A stretch of DNA of 64,000 nucleotides. Origin: Sinorhizobium fredii USDA 257 (GTDB lineage: Bacteria > Pseudomonadota > Alphaproteobacteria > Rhizobiales > Rhizobiaceae). The stretch covers positions 3,596,001-3,660,000 of the forward strand of contig NC_018000.1 in NCBI RefSeq assembly GCF_000265205.3. Direction: 5' to 3'. Below are positions 48,083-57,038 of the stretch, piece by piece (position 1 is the first letter of the stretch; every line of letters starts with the position of its first letter). Both the position numbers and the translations under genes were made by a program. The notes under the pieces are model-generated. The model searched no databases. It was not told where the DNA came from and was given only the letters and a program-made list of their open reading frames with translations.

Positions 48083-48111
48083 ATTGCTGTGGCGCTCTTC
48101 TTTCCCTATGG
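48083..48111 (+). promoter_or_regulatory. Candidate pdhA promoter
   Basis: ATTGCT (48083-48088), 17 bases, CTATGG (48106-48111), resembling CTTGAC-N17-CTATAT. The predicted start near 48118 leaves a leader of about 28 bases containing GGGAGG. Confidence 0.4.
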
Positions 48112-48145
48112 TAGCCCACCAAAGGCTAACCATTGGGAGGAATGA

Positions 48146-49192
48146 ATGGCTCCGCGAAAAACCGCGCCCGTCTCCGGCCGCAAGACTGCTGCCAAGCCGG
48201 CTAAGAAGGACTTCACCGGCGGCACGATCGCCGAATTCTCCAAAGAAGCTGAACTCAAAGCCTACCGCGAAATGCTGCTGATCCGGCGTTTCGAGGAGAA
48301 GGCCGGCCAGCTTTACGGCATGGGCTTCATCGGCGGCTTCTGTCACCTCTATATCGGCCAGGAAGCTGTCGTCGTCGGCATGCAGCTGGCGCTGAAGGAA
48401 GGCGATCAGGTCATCACTGGTTACCGCGATCATGGCCACATGCTCGCCTGCGGCATGAGTGCCCGCGGCGTGATGGCCGAACTTACCGGTCGCCGCGGCG
48501 GTCTTTCCAAGGGGAAGGGCGGCTCGATGCACATGTTCTCCAAGGAGAAGCACTTCTACGGTGGTCACGGCATCGTCGGCGCCCAGGTTTCCCTCGGCAC
48601 CGGTCTGGCCTTCGCCAACAGGTATCGCGGCAACGACAATGTCAGCCTCGCTTATTTCGGCGACGGTGCCGCCAACCAGGGCCAGGTCTATGAGAGCTTC
48701 AACATGGCAGCGCTCTGGAAGCTGCCGGTGATCTATATCGTCGAGAACAATCGTTATGCGATGGGCACCTCCGTGTCGCGCGCTTCGGCGCAGACCGATT
48801 TCTCGCAGCGCGGCGCTTCCTTCGGCATTCCCGGCTATCAGGTCGACGGCATGGACGTGCGTGCCGTCAAGGCGGCAGCCGACGAGGCCGTCGAACATTG
48901 CCGCTCCGGCAAGGGGCCGATCATCCTCGAGATGCTGACCTACCGCTACCGCGGTCACTCGATGTCCGACCCGGCGAAATATCGCTCGAAGGACGAAGTG
49001 CAGAAGATGCGCTCGGAACATGATCCAATCGAGCAGGTGAAGGCCCGCCTTGTCGAAAAGGGCTGGGCGAGCGAGGACGAGCTGAAGCAGATCGACAAGG
49101 AGGTTCGCGACATCGTTGCGGACAGCGCCGATTTTGCCCAGTCTGATCCCGAGCCGGATGTATCCGAGCTCTACACCGACATCCTGCTTTGA
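48146..49192 (+). CDS. pdhA: Pyruvate dehydrogenase E1 component, alpha subunit
   Basis: E1 alpha (348 residues) binds thiamine diphosphate with E1 beta and decarboxylates pyruvate. The ThDP motif is [20 protein letters not shown]...NN; the phosphorylation-loop-like [15 protein letters not shown] is present. A basic Ala/Lys-rich N-terminal tail (about 30 residues) precedes the catalytic domain. GGGAGG lies 7 bases before ATG 48146. First gene of pdhA-pdhB-pdhC; in S. meliloti this operon is known to be symbiotically induced. Confidence 0.97.
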   Translation: MAPRKTAPVSGRKTAAKPAKKDFTGGTIAEFSKEAELKAYREMLLIRRFEEKAGQLYGMGFIGGFCHLYIGQEAVVVGMQLALKEGDQVITGYRDHGHMLACGMSARGVMAELTGRRGGLSKGKGGSMHMFSKEKHFYGGHGIVGAQVSLGTGLAFANRYRGNDNVSLAYFGDGAANQGQVYESFNMAALWKLPVIYIVENNRYAMGTSVSRASAQTDFSQRGASFGIPGYQVDGMDVRAVKAAADEAVEHCRSGKGPIILEMLTYRYRGHSMSDPAKYRSKDEVQKMRSEHDPIEQVKARLVEKGWASEDELKQIDKEVRDIVADSADFAQSDPEPDVSELYTDILL

Positions 49193-49209
49193 TCCGGGGA
49201 GGGACGAAT

Positions 49210-50577
49210 ATGCCAGTAGAAATTCTCATGCCTGCCCTTTCCCCGACGATGGAGGAAGGCACGCTTTCCAAGTGGCTGAAGAACGAGGGCGACAAGGTGT
49301 CCTCCGGCGACGTCATCGCCGAGATCGAGACCGACAAGGCGACGATGGAAGTCGAAGCCGTCGACGAAGGGACGATCGGCAAGCTGCTGATCGCCGCCGG
49401 CACCGAAGGCGTCAAGGTCAATACGCCGATCGCCGTGCTGCTCCAGGACGGCGAGGCCGCCGGCGATATCGCCACTGCCAAGACGGAAGCGCCGAAGCCG
49501 GCAGCGGTCGAGGCTCCGGCGCCGGCCGCTGCCCCCGTCGCGGCTCAGCCGAAGGCCGAAATTCCCGCCGATCCGGCGATTCCGGCCGGAACCGAAATGG
49601 TCACGATCACGGTCCGCGAAGCGCTCCGCGATGCCATGGCCGAAGAAATGCGCGCCGATGACAACGTCTTCGTCATGGGCGAGGAGGTCGCCGAATACCA
49701 GGGCGCCTACAAGATCACCCAAGGGTTGCTGCAGGAGTTCGGCCCGCGCCGGGTCGTCGACACGCCGATCACCGAGCATGGCTTCGCCGGCGTTGGCGTC
49801 GGCGCGGCGATGACGGGCCTGCGCCCGATCGTCGAATTCATGACGTTCAACTTCGCCATGCAGGCGATCGACCAGATCATCAACTCCGCCGCCAAGACGC
49901 TCTATATGTCCGGCGGCCAGATGGGCGCGCCGATCGTCTTCCGCGGGCCGAGCGGTGCTGCGGCCCGCGTCGCCGCCCAGCACTCGCAGTGCTATGCCGC
50001 CTGGTACAGCCACATTCCCGGCCTGAAGGTCGTCATGCCCTACACGGCGGCGGATGCGAAGGGCCTGTTGAAGGCCGCGATCCGCGATCCGAACCCCGTC
50101 ATCTTCCTCGAAAACGAAATCCTCTACGGCCAGTCGTTCGAAGTGCCGAAACTCAACGATTTCGTCCTGCCGATCGGCAAGGCGCGTATTCATCGCGTCG
50201 GCAAGGACGTGACGGTCGTCTCCTTCGGCATCGGCATGACCTATGCGGTCAAGGCCGCAGCCGAGCTCGAGTCACAGGGCATTGATGTCGAAGTCATCGA
50301 CCTTCGCACCATCCGCCCGATGGACCTGCCGACCGTCATCGAATCCGTCAAGAAGACCGGTCGCCTCGTCACCGTCGAGGAAGGCTACCCGCAGTCCTCC
50401 GTCGGCACCGAGATCGCCACCCGCGTCATGCAGCAGGCCTTCGATTATCTCGATGCGCCGATCCTGACGATCGCCGGCAAGGACGTGCCGATGCCCTATG
50501 CGGCCAACCTTGAAAAGCTTGCTCTGCCGAACGTCGCCGAGGTCGTCGATGCGGTGAAAGCCGTCTGCTACAAATAA
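49210..50577 (+). CDS. pdhB: Pyruvate dehydrogenase E1 component, beta subunit, with lipoyl domain
   Basis: This 455-residue E1 beta carries an extra N-terminal lipoyl domain (about 1-78, lipoyl-lysine motif [17 protein letters not shown]) joined by an Ala/Pro linker to the transketolase-like E1 beta body ([57 protein letters not shown]). The extra lipoyl domain is a known alphaproteobacterial feature and gives two lipoylated subunits per complex. It follows pdhA by 17 bases. Its lipoyl DNA is nearly identical to that of pdhC over a 44-bp core. Confidence 0.97.
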   Translation: MPVEILMPALSPTMEEGTLSKWLKNEGDKVSSGDVIAEIETDKATMEVEAVDEGTIGKLLIAAGTEGVKVNTPIAVLLQDGEAAGDIATAKTEAPKPAAVEAPAPAAAPVAAQPKAEIPADPAIPAGTEMVTITVREALRDAMAEEMRADDNVFVMGEEVAEYQGAYKITQGLLQEFGPRRVVDTPITEHGFAGVGVGAAMTGLRPIVEFMTFNFAMQAIDQIINSAAKTLYMSGGQMGAPIVFRGPSGAAARVAAQHSQCYAAWYSHIPGLKVVMPYTAADAKGLLKAAIRDPNPVIFLENEILYGQSFEVPKLNDFVLPIGKARIHRVGKDVTVVSFGIGMTYAVKAAAELESQGIDVEVIDLRTIRPMDLPTVIESVKKTGRLVTVEEGYPQSSVGTEIATRVMQQAFDYLDAPILTIAGKDVPMPYAANLEKLALPNVAEVVDAVKAVCYK

Positions 50578-50591
50578 GAGAGGGACGTTCG

Positions 50592-51932
50592 ATGCCAATC
50601 AACATCACAATGCCTGCCCTCTCGCCGACCATGGAAGAAGGCAATCTCGCCAAGTGGCTGGTCAAGGAAGGCGACAAGGTCAAGTCCGGAGACGTCATCG
50701 CAGAGATCGAGACCGACAAGGCGACGATGGAAGTCGAAGCCGTCGATGAAGGCACTGTCGCCAAGATTGTCGTTCCAGCCGGCACCGAAGGTGTCAAGGT
50801 CAATGCGTTGATCGCTGTCCTGGCTGCTGACGGCGAAGATGTCGCAACGGCTGCCAAGGGCGGCAATGGCGCAGCCGCGCCGGCGTCTGCCGCGAAGGCG
50901 GAAGCACCTGCTCCGGCGGCGCCCGCCGCGGCTCCGGTACCGGCCACAGCCCCCGTTGCTCCGGCTGCATCGGCGGCTCCGGCAGCGGCCGGTGACGGCA
51001 AGCGCGTCTTCTCGTCGCCGCTGGCCCGGCGTCTTGCCAAGGAAGCAGGCATCGACCTCTCCGCCGTTGCCGGTTCCGGTCCCTATGGCCGCGTCGTCAA
51101 GAAGGATGTGGAAGCTGCCGTGTCGGGCGGCATCGCCAAGCCGGCGGCACCGGCTGCCGCTCAAGCACCGGCCGCCGCGCCGCTTGCCAAGGGCATGTCG
51201 GAAGACGCCGTCCTCAAGCTGTTCGAGCCGGGCTCCTACGAACTCGTGCCGCATGACGGCATGCGCAAGACGATTGCCAAGCGTCTGCAGGAATCGAAAC
51301 AGACGATCCCGCATTTCTATGTTTCCCTCGATTGCCAGCTCGATGCGCTGCTGGCGCTGCGTGCCCAGCTCAATACGGCTGCGCCCGAAAAGGACGGCAA
51401 GCCGGTCTACAAGCTTTCGGTCAACGACATGGTGATCAAGGCGCTGGCGCTGGCGCTGCGTGACGTTCCGGATGCGAACGTCTCCTGGACGGACAGCAAC
51501 ATGGTCAAGCACAAGCATTCCGATGTCGGCGTTGCCGTGTCGATCCCGGGCGGGCTGATCACGCCGATCATCCGCCAGGCGGAGCTGAAGAGCCTTTCGG
51601 CCATCTCCAACGAGATGAAGGATCTCGGCAAGCGCGCCAAGGAGCGCAAGCTGAAGCCTGAGGAATACCAGGGCGGCACCACGGCCGTCTCCAACATGGG
51701 TATGATGGGCGTCAAGGACTTCGCCGCCGTCGTCAACCCGCCGCATGCAACGATCCTCGCGGTCGGTGCCGGCGAGGAGCGCGTCATCGTCAAGAACAAG
51801 GAGATGGTCATTGCCAACATGATGACCGTGACGCTGTCGACCGACCATCGCTGCGTTGATGGCGCGCTCGGTGCCGAATTGCTCGGCGCATTCAAGCGCT
51901 ACATCGAAAACCCGATGGGCATGCTTGTCTGA
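50592..51932 (+). CDS. pdhC: Dihydrolipoamide acetyltransferase (PDH E2)
   Basis: E2 (446 residues) transfers the acetyl group to CoA and forms the core of the complex. The order is: one lipoyl domain (1-78, DKA lysine), Ala/Pro linker, peripheral subunit-binding domain ([35 protein letters not shown]), second linker, and catalytic domain ending with the active-site [15 protein letters not shown] (His and Asp). GAGAGGGACG precedes ATG 50592, 14 bases after pdhB. Confidence 0.97.
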   Translation: MPINITMPALSPTMEEGNLAKWLVKEGDKVKSGDVIAEIETDKATMEVEAVDEGTVAKIVVPAGTEGVKVNALIAVLAADGEDVATAAKGGNGAAAPASAAKAEAPAPAAPAAAPVPATAPVAPAASAAPAAAGDGKRVFSSPLARRLAKEAGIDLSAVAGSGPYGRVVKKDVEAAVSGGIAKPAAPAAAQAPAAAPLAKGMSEDAVLKLFEPGSYELVPHDGMRKTIAKRLQESKQTIPHFYVSLDCQLDALLALRAQLNTAAPEKDGKPVYKLSVNDMVIKALALALRDVPDANVSWTDSNMVKHKHSDVGVAVSIPGGLITPIIRQAELKSLSAISNEMKDLGKRAKERKLKPEEYQGGTTAVSNMGMMGVKDFAAVVNPPHATILAVGAGEERVIVKNKEMVIANMMTVTLSTDHRCVDGALGAELLGAFKRYIENPMGMLV

Positions 51933-51940
51933 TGCGATCC

Positions 51941-51961
51941 GGACCGGCATCACGCCGGTCC
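51941..51961 (+). terminator. Hairpin after pdhC
   Basis: GGACCGGC-ATCAC-GCCGGTCC, 8-bp stem, followed by GTCCCTTCCC without a T-tract. It may attenuate rather than stop transcription into the downstream genes. Confidence 0.35.
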
Positions 51962-51989
51962 GTCCCTTCCCTGACATGCGAGTAGGCAG

Positions 51990-52631
51990 ATGAAGACAGT
52001 CCTTTGCTACGGTGACAGTCTGACTTGGGGCTATGACGCGGAGGGTCCGGGTCGGCACGCTTTGGAAAATCGCTGGCCGACACTGCTTCAGAAGGCGCTC
52101 GGCGCCGGCGTCAACGTCATTACCGAAGGACTGAACGGCCGCACCACGGCCTATGACGATCATCTCGCCGATTGCGACCGCAACGGCGCGCGTGTCCTGC
52201 CGACCGTGCTGCACAGCCACGCGCCGCTCGACCTCATCATCTTCATGCTCGGCTCGAACGACATGAAGCCGATAATTCACGGCACGGCCTTCGGCGCCGT
52301 CAAGGGCATCGAGCGTCTTGTTCGCCTGGTCCGCCGGCACGATTGGCCCGTACAGACGGAGGAGGGGCCGGATATCCTCGTCGTCTCGCCGCCGCCGCTT
52401 TGCGAGACCGCCAACGGCGCCTTTGCCGCCATGTTTGCCGGCGGCGTCGAGCAGTCGGCGATGCTGGCGTCGCTCTATCGCGATCTTGCCGACGAACTCG
52501 ACTGCGGCTTCTTCGATGCCGGCTCGGTCGCCCGGACGACGCCGCTCGATGGGGTTCATCTCGACGCCGAGAATACGCGCGCGATCGGCCGGGGCGTGGA
52601 GCCGGTCGTGCGGATGATGCTCGGGCTTTGA
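51990..52631 (+). CDS. SGNH/GDSL hydrolase (arylesterase-like)
   Basis: The 213-residue esterase has the four SGNH blocks: GDSLTWG (Ser), GLNGRTT (Gly), FMLGSNDMK (Asn), and DGVHLDAENTRAIG (Asp and His). No signal peptide is present, so it is cytosolic. Similar rhizobial proteins form oligomers and act on acetate or arylesters. It lies inside the pdh-lpd-lip gene cluster but has no evident link to PDH. Confidence 0.9.
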   Translation: MKTVLCYGDSLTWGYDAEGPGRHALENRWPTLLQKALGAGVNVITEGLNGRTTAYDDHLADCDRNGARVLPTVLHSHAPLDLIIFMLGSNDMKPIIHGTAFGAVKGIERLVRLVRRHDWPVQTEEGPDILVVSPPPLCETANGAFAAMFAGGVEQSAMLASLYRDLADELDCGFFDAGSVARTTPLDGVHLDAENTRAIGRGVEPVVRMMLGL

Positions 52632-52633
52632 CG

Positions 52634-53215
52634 ATGGTGGCTGGCGCGACCCTGAGACCTGCGCAGCGAAGCGAAGCGGCGGAACTGGCGATCCTCGTCG
52701 ATGTAGCCTCGCACGGCTTTGCCTCCTGGCTGTGGTACGGCGGCGTGTTGAGCAAATCGTCGGATACCGCTTTCGAACACGGCCGGAACCGGATGCGTCA
52801 GGATAGCGGGCTCGGCACTTGGCGCGACGCGGTCGTCGCCGTCCTCGAAGACGAGATTGTCGGCGTTTCGGTATCTTACGGCATCAATGCATCGGTGCGG
52901 GATATCGAGCCGAAACACCCGGTGGTCGTGCCGCTGCTTGCGATCCAGAGAGAGCTTGTCGGCCACTGGTTCATCGACAGCCTCGGCGTCTACAGGGCGC
53001 ATCGCGGCAAGGGGATCGGCCGGGCGCTGCTCGAAAACGAATTTGTCCGCGCTCGCGAGGCGCCGGTGAGCCTGATCACCGAGAGCCACAATGAGAAGGC
53101 GCAGGCGCTTTACAAGAGGAACGGCTTCGAAGAGGTGACGCGCGCTGCAGCCGTGCCGCTCTTCGAAGATAGCAGGAAACATGATTGGGTGCTCTTCACC
53201 CGCAAGGTCGCTTGA
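52634..53215 (+). CDS. GNAT family N-acetyltransferase
   Basis: The 193-residue GNAT protein has motif A in LGVYRAHRGKGIGRALLENE and motif B in ESHNEKAQALYKRNGFEEV. The N-terminal half contains FASWLWYGGVLSK. ATG 52634 lies two bases after the previous stop, so it is probably translationally coupled to the SGNH gene. Substrate unknown. Confidence 0.9.
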   Translation: MVAGATLRPAQRSEAAELAILVDVASHGFASWLWYGGVLSKSSDTAFEHGRNRMRQDSGLGTWRDAVVAVLEDEIVGVSVSYGINASVRDIEPKHPVVVPLLAIQRELVGHWFIDSLGVYRAHRGKGIGRALLENEFVRAREAPVSLITESHNEKAQALYKRNGFEEVTRAAAVPLFEDSRKHDWVLFTRKVA

Positions 53216-53233
53216 AACAAAGGTAGGAAACAC

Positions 53234-54679
53234 ATGGCTGAGAATTACGACGTCATCGTTATCGGTTCGGGCCCGGGCGGCTATGTCACCGCCATCCGCT
53301 CGGCGCAACTGGGCTTGAAGACGGCGATCGTCGAGCGCGAGCACCTGGGCGGCATCTGCCTCAACTGGGGCTGCATTCCCACCAAGGCCCTGCTGCGCTC
53401 CGCCGAGATCCTCGACCATGCCAATCACGCCAAGAACTACGGCCTGACACTCGAAGGCAAGATGACCGCCAACGTCACGGATGTCGTGGCCCGCTCGCGC
53501 GGCGTTTCGGCGCGCCTGAACGGCGGCGTCGCCTTCCTCATGAAGAAGAACAAGATCGACGTGGTCTGGGGCGAGGCCAAGCTGACGAAGCCCGGCGAGA
53601 TCGTTGTCGGCGCGCCGTCGAAGCCGGCCGTCCAGCCGCAGAACCCGGTGCCGAAGGGCGTCAAGGGCGAGGGCACCTACACGGCCAAGCACATCATCAT
53701 CGCGACCGGCGCGCGGCCGCGGGCTCTCCCCGGCATCGAGCCGGACGGCAAGCTGATCTGGACCTATTTCGAGGCGATGAAGCCCGAGGAACTGCCGAAA
53801 TCGATGGTCGTGATGGGGTCCGGCGCCATCGGTATCGAATTCGCGAGCTTCTATCGTTCCATGGGCGTCGATGTCACGGTCGTCGAGCTCTTGCCGCAGG
53901 TGATGCCGGTCGAGGATGCCGAGATTTCCGCCCTTGCACGCAAGCTGCTCGAGAAGCGCGGCCTGAAGATCTTCACCGACGCCAAGGTCACCAAGGTCGA
54001 GAAGGGCGCCAACGACGTCACGGCTCATGTCGAGACGAAGGACGGCAAGGTAACGCCGATCAAGGCGGACCGCCTGATCTCGGCCGTCGGTGTTCAGGGC
54101 AACATCGAGAACCTCGGGCTCGAGGCGCTCGGCGTGAAGACCGAGCGCGGCTGCATCGTCACCGACGGCTATGGCAAGACGAACGTCGCCGGAATCTATG
54201 CGATCGGCGATGTCGCCGGTCCGCCGATGCTGGCGCACAAGGCCGAGCATGAGGGCGTGATCTGCGTCGAGAAGATCGCCGGCGTGCCGGGCGTCCATGC
54301 GCTCGACAAAAGCAAGGTCCCGGGCTGCACCTATTGCGACCCGCAGGTCGCTTCGGTGGGTCTTACCGAGGCAATGGCCAAGGAACTCGGCCGCGACATC
54401 CGCGTTGGCCGCTACAGCTTCGGCGCCAACGGCAAGGCGATCGCGCTCGGTGAGGACCAAGGCCTGATCAAGACGATCTTCGACAAGAAGACCGGCGAAC
54501 TGCTCGGCGCTCATATGGTCGGTGCGGAAGTCACCGAACTCATCCAGGGCTTCGTTGTCGCCATGAACCTGGAGACCACCGAGGAAGAGCTGATGCACAC
54601 GATCTTCCCGCATCCGACACTCTCGGAAATGATGAAGGAAAGCGTACTCGACGCCTACGGAAAAGTGCTGAACGCCTGA
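53234..54679 (+). CDS. lpdA: Dihydrolipoamide dehydrogenase (PDH E3)
   Basis: E3 reoxidises dihydrolipoamide, passing electrons to NAD+ through FAD and a disulfide. The 481-residue protein has GSGPGGYVTAIRSAQLGLK, the redox motif GGICLNWGCIPTKALL, the NAD-binding GSGAIGIEFASFYRSMG, FAD site YAIGDVAGPPMLAHKAEHEG, and C-terminal HTIFPHPTLSEMM with the catalytic His and Glu. AGGTAGGAAA precedes ATG 53234. It completes the PDH set. Confidence 0.97.
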   Translation: MAENYDVIVIGSGPGGYVTAIRSAQLGLKTAIVEREHLGGICLNWGCIPTKALLRSAEILDHANHAKNYGLTLEGKMTANVTDVVARSRGVSARLNGGVAFLMKKNKIDVVWGEAKLTKPGEIVVGAPSKPAVQPQNPVPKGVKGEGTYTAKHIIIATGARPRALPGIEPDGKLIWTYFEAMKPEELPKSMVVMGSGAIGIEFASFYRSMGVDVTVVELLPQVMPVEDAEISALARKLLEKRGLKIFTDAKVTKVEKGANDVTAHVETKDGKVTPIKADRLISAVGVQGNIENLGLEALGVKTERGCIVTDGYGKTNVAGIYAIGDVAGPPMLAHKAEHEGVICVEKIAGVPGVHALDKSKVPGCTYCDPQVASVGLTEAMAKELGRDIRVGRYSFGANGKAIALGEDQGLIKTIFDKKTGELLGAHMVGAEVTELIQGFVVAMNLETTEEELMHTIFPHPTLSEMMKESVLDAYGKVLNA

Positions 54680-54695
54680 TGTCGTGCGGCCGTCC

Positions 54696-54720
54696 GGAAC
54701 TTACGGTATACTCACGCATT
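54696..54720 (+). promoter_or_regulatory. Candidate EcfG-type promoter of the GlsB/YeaQ gene
   Basis: GGAAC (54696-54700), 16 bases, CATT (54717-54720): one mismatch from GGAAC-N16-CGTT. It is about 35 bases before the start codon of a gene family commonly induced by general stress. Confidence 0.5.
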
Positions 54721-54754
54721 GATTGCGTAGCATCTTCAGTGGGCGGAGGTCGTC

Positions 54755-55006
54755 ATGAGCGTGAACGGCGTGGGTATTTTGGCAGCGATCATCATCGGTG
54801 GGCTGGCCGGCTGGCTGGCGGAGAGATTCATGAACAGCCAAATGGGGCTGTTCATGAACATTATTCTCGGCATCATCGGCGCGGTCGTCTTGAACTTCAT
54901 CCTGGCGGCATTCGGCATGGCCTATACCGGCTGGATCGCCTATCTGATCGTCGGCTTCATTGGCGCCTGCCTGCTGATTGCCGCGGGGCGCGCCGTCCGC
55001 GGGTAG
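54755..55006 (+). CDS. GlsB/YeaQ/YmgE family stress-response membrane protein
   Basis: The 83-residue, very hydrophobic inner-membrane protein has three helices (GILAAIIIGGLAGWLAERFM; LFMNIILGIIGAVVLNFILA; GWIAYLIVGFIGACLLIAAG), the transglycosylase-associated (GlsB/YeaQ) pattern. Members are general-stress proteins of unclear mechanism. GGAGG precedes ATG 54755. It has its own candidate EcfG promoter and terminator, so it is probably independent of the neighbouring lpdA and lipA. Confidence 0.9.
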   Translation: MSVNGVGILAAIIIGGLAGWLAERFMNSQMGLFMNIILGIIGAVVLNFILAAFGMAYTGWIAYLIVGFIGACLLIAAGRAVRG

Positions 55007-55030
55007 AAATATATCCGCCATCCAATTGCG

Positions 55031-55064
55031 GTCAGGCTGCCATGCAAATGACGGCCTGACTTTT
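55031..55064 (+). terminator. Rho-independent terminator after the GlsB/YeaQ gene
   Basis: GTCAGGC (55031-55037) pairs with GCCTGAC (55054-55060) over a 16-nt loop, then TTTTC. It begins 24 bases after the stop. Confidence 0.6.
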
Positions 55065-55138
55065 CATGTCTGGCTGTTTATATAGATCGAAAAACCAACG
55101 GCCTCCGGCCGCTTGCTCGATGCGATGAAGGAAGACAG

Positions 55139-56110
55139 ATGGTAACGGTTTTCGATGCGGTATCGGATCGAGCTGAACGCGTTCGCCACCCGGAAAAGGC
55201 GCACCGGCCGGATACCGAGGTGCTGCGCAAGCCGGACTGGATCCGGGTCAAGGCGCCGACCTCGAAGGGCTATATGGAGACCCGCTCGATCGTGAAGGGC
55301 AACAAGCTCGTCACTGTCTGCGAGGAGGCCGGCTGCCCGAACATCGGCGAATGTTGGGACAAGAAGCACGCCACCTTCATGATCATGGGCGAGATCTGCA
55401 CGCGCGCTTGCGCCTTCTGCAATGTCTCGACCGGCAAGCCGAACGCGCTGGATCTCGACGAGCCCGCCAACGTCGCCAAGGCGATCAAGCAGATGGGCCT
55501 CAGCCACGTCGTCATCACCTCGGTCGACCGCGACGACCTCGAGGACGGCGGCGCGGAGCATTTCGAGAAGGTGATCTTTGCGATCCGCGAGGCCTCGCCC
55601 ACGACGACGATCGAAATCCTGACGCCGGACTTTTTGAGGAAGCCCGGCGCGCTGGAGCGGGTCGTCGCCGCCAAGCCGGACGTCTTCAACCACAACCTCG
55701 AGACCGTTCCTTCCAATTATCTGACCGTGCGTCCGGGGGCGCGCTATTTCCATTCGATCCGCCTGCTGCAGCGGGTGAAGGAACTCGATCCGACGATGTT
55801 CACCAAGTCCGGCATCATGGTCGGCCTCGGCGAGGAACGGAACGAGGTGCTGCAACTGATGGACGACCTGCGCACCGCCGACGTCGACTTCCTGACGATC
55901 GGCCAGTACCTGCAGCCGACCCGCAAGCATCACAAGGTCGAGAAATTCGTGACCCCCGAGGAGTTCAAGTCCTACGAGACGGTCGCCTACACCAAGGGCT
56001 TCCTGATGGTTGCGTCGAGCCCGCTGACCCGCTCGTCGCACCATGCCGGCGACGATTTCGCCCGGCTGAAGACGGCGCGCGAGAAGAAGCTGCTGGCCGC
56101 AGCGGAGTAG
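55139..56110 (+). CDS. lipA: Lipoyl synthase
   Basis: LipA is a radical SAM enzyme that inserts two sulfurs into protein-bound octanoate made by LipB. The 323-residue protein has both clusters: the auxiliary one with [13 protein letters not shown] and the SAM one with [20 protein letters not shown] at the C terminus supplies the Ser ligand of the auxiliary cluster. The AT-rich leader has a TTTATATAG patch that may be a -10. It ends at a strong terminator. Confidence 0.97.
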   Translation: MVTVFDAVSDRAERVRHPEKAHRPDTEVLRKPDWIRVKAPTSKGYMETRSIVKGNKLVTVCEEAGCPNIGECWDKKHATFMIMGEICTRACAFCNVSTGKPNALDLDEPANVAKAIKQMGLSHVVITSVDRDDLEDGGAEHFEKVIFAIREASPTTTIEILTPDFLRKPGALERVVAAKPDVFNHNLETVPSNYLTVRPGARYFHSIRLLQRVKELDPTMFTKSGIMVGLGEERNEVLQLMDDLRTADVDFLTIGQYLQPTRKHHKVEKFVTPEEFKSYETVAYTKGFLMVASSPLTRSSHHAGDDFARLKTAREKKLLAAAE

Positions 56111-56135
56111 TCCGTCGGCCATCGCCAAAGGAAAG

Positions 56136-56170
56136 GCCGCGGCGTTTCGACGCCGCGGCTCTTTTGTCTT
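56136..56170 (+). terminator. Rho-independent terminator of lipA
   Basis: GCCGCGGCGT-TTCG-ACGCCGCGGC, a perfect 10-bp stem with a stable TTCG tetraloop, then TCTTTTGTCTT, 25 bases after the lipA stop. Confidence 0.88.
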
Positions 56171-56179
56171 GGAGGTGGA

Positions 56180-56788
56180 ATGGTGAACTATCTCGCCGAT
56201 CTTGCGGAGGCGGCGTCCGTCCTTTCCCGTGCGAAGCGCATTCTGGTCGTCGGCTGCTCGGGCGGCGGCAAGACCACATTGGCGCGGGGGCTCTCCACAC
56301 GATTTGATCTGCCTTTCGTTTCGATGGACCGAGAGTTTTTCTGGCTACCCGGTTGGGTTTCGAGGCCGCGTGCCGAACAAAGGGCAATGATCACGGCCAG
56401 GGTCGACGAGCCGGAATGGATCATGGACGGAACCAATTCATCGAGCTTCGATCTGAGACTGCCGCGCACAGAAATTGTCTTTTGGGTCCGGATGCCGCGT
56501 CTGCTTTGCCTATCGGGAGCCTTACGCCGTTGGCTGCAATGGCGTGGGCAAGCGCGGCCGGAAATGGCCGACGGCTGCCCCGAACGAGTGAACTGGGAGT
56601 TCGTGCGCTACATATGGACGTTCGAACGCAGATACGCGCCGATAATTGCCGCGGGCCTCAAGGAGCACCGGGTTCCCGTCTTGCAGATAAGAAGCCGGGC
56701 ACAAATGCGACTTCTCCTCGATTTTCTCGGCTGCAGTCCTAACTCGGATTTTGCAACCAACCACGTCGTCAAACATTCGGCCGAATAG
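56180..56788 (+). CDS. P-loop NTPase (adenylate kinase / topology-modulation-like)
   Basis: The 202-residue protein has Walker A GCSGGGKTTLARGL at about 26-39, followed by FVSMDREFFWLPGW and DGTNSSSFDLRLPRTEIVFW, the pattern of small kinase-like AAA proteins (FlaR/topology modulation group). The substrate is unknown. GGAGG precedes ATG 56180. The last 14 residues (from DFATNHVVKHSAE) are not part of the family: they are the beginning of CoQ-binding protein read in frame, because a one-base loss removed the original stop. See the repeats flanking the fdh gene. Confidence 0.8.
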   Translation: MVNYLADLAEAASVLSRAKRILVVGCSGGGKTTLARGLSTRFDLPFVSMDREFFWLPGWVSRPRAEQRAMITARVDEPEWIMDGTNSSSFDLRLPRTEIVFWVRMPRLLCLSGALRRWLQWRGQARPEMADGCPERVNWEFVRYIWTFERRYAPIIAAGLKEHRVPVLQIRSRAQMRLLLDFLGCSPNSDFATNHVVKHSAE

Positions 56789-56833
56789 ATGGTCGACCTC
56801 GATGTCGAGCCCTATCCGGAGTTTCTGTCCCAT
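56699..56833 (+). repeat. Direct repeat copy A flanking fdh (left)
   Basis: It is the left copy of a diverged direct repeat of about 135-150 bp; the right copy is 58277-58424. It covers the 3' end of the P-loop gene (GGCACAAATGCGACTTCTCC...) and the first codons of coq10 (ACCAACCACGTCGTCAAACA; then CTATCCGGAGTTTCTG). Compared with the right copy it lacks about 15 bases including the coq10 ATG, and a CAG is changed to TAG. Confidence 0.8.
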
Positions 56834-56835
56834 GC
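56745..56835 (+). pseudogene. Degraded 5' fragment of coq10
   Basis: It reads TNHVVKHSAE, TAG, then MVDLDVEPYPEFLSHA, matching TNHVVKHSAEQMFNLVAEVE RYPEFLPLC-type sequence of the intact gene at 58332. The start codon is deleted and a nonsense codon lies at the eleventh matching residue. Homology stops near 56835. Confidence 0.75.
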
Positions 56836-57038
56836 GACATTTGGCGCTACTTGAAACCGTGTCCTGCTTCTCCACCTTCTTAAGAGTGGGTACGAATGGA
56901 AGAAGATGGGAGCGCCGGGAGCGACCCTGCTGGCCACAGATAATTCAACAGAGCATATCGCCCTGCTGTTCGTCCGAATTGACCGGCTTTGAAGGAGTCA
57001 CCTGCCTTCCTCTTCGCTTCCAGTGAAGGGAAATGGAA

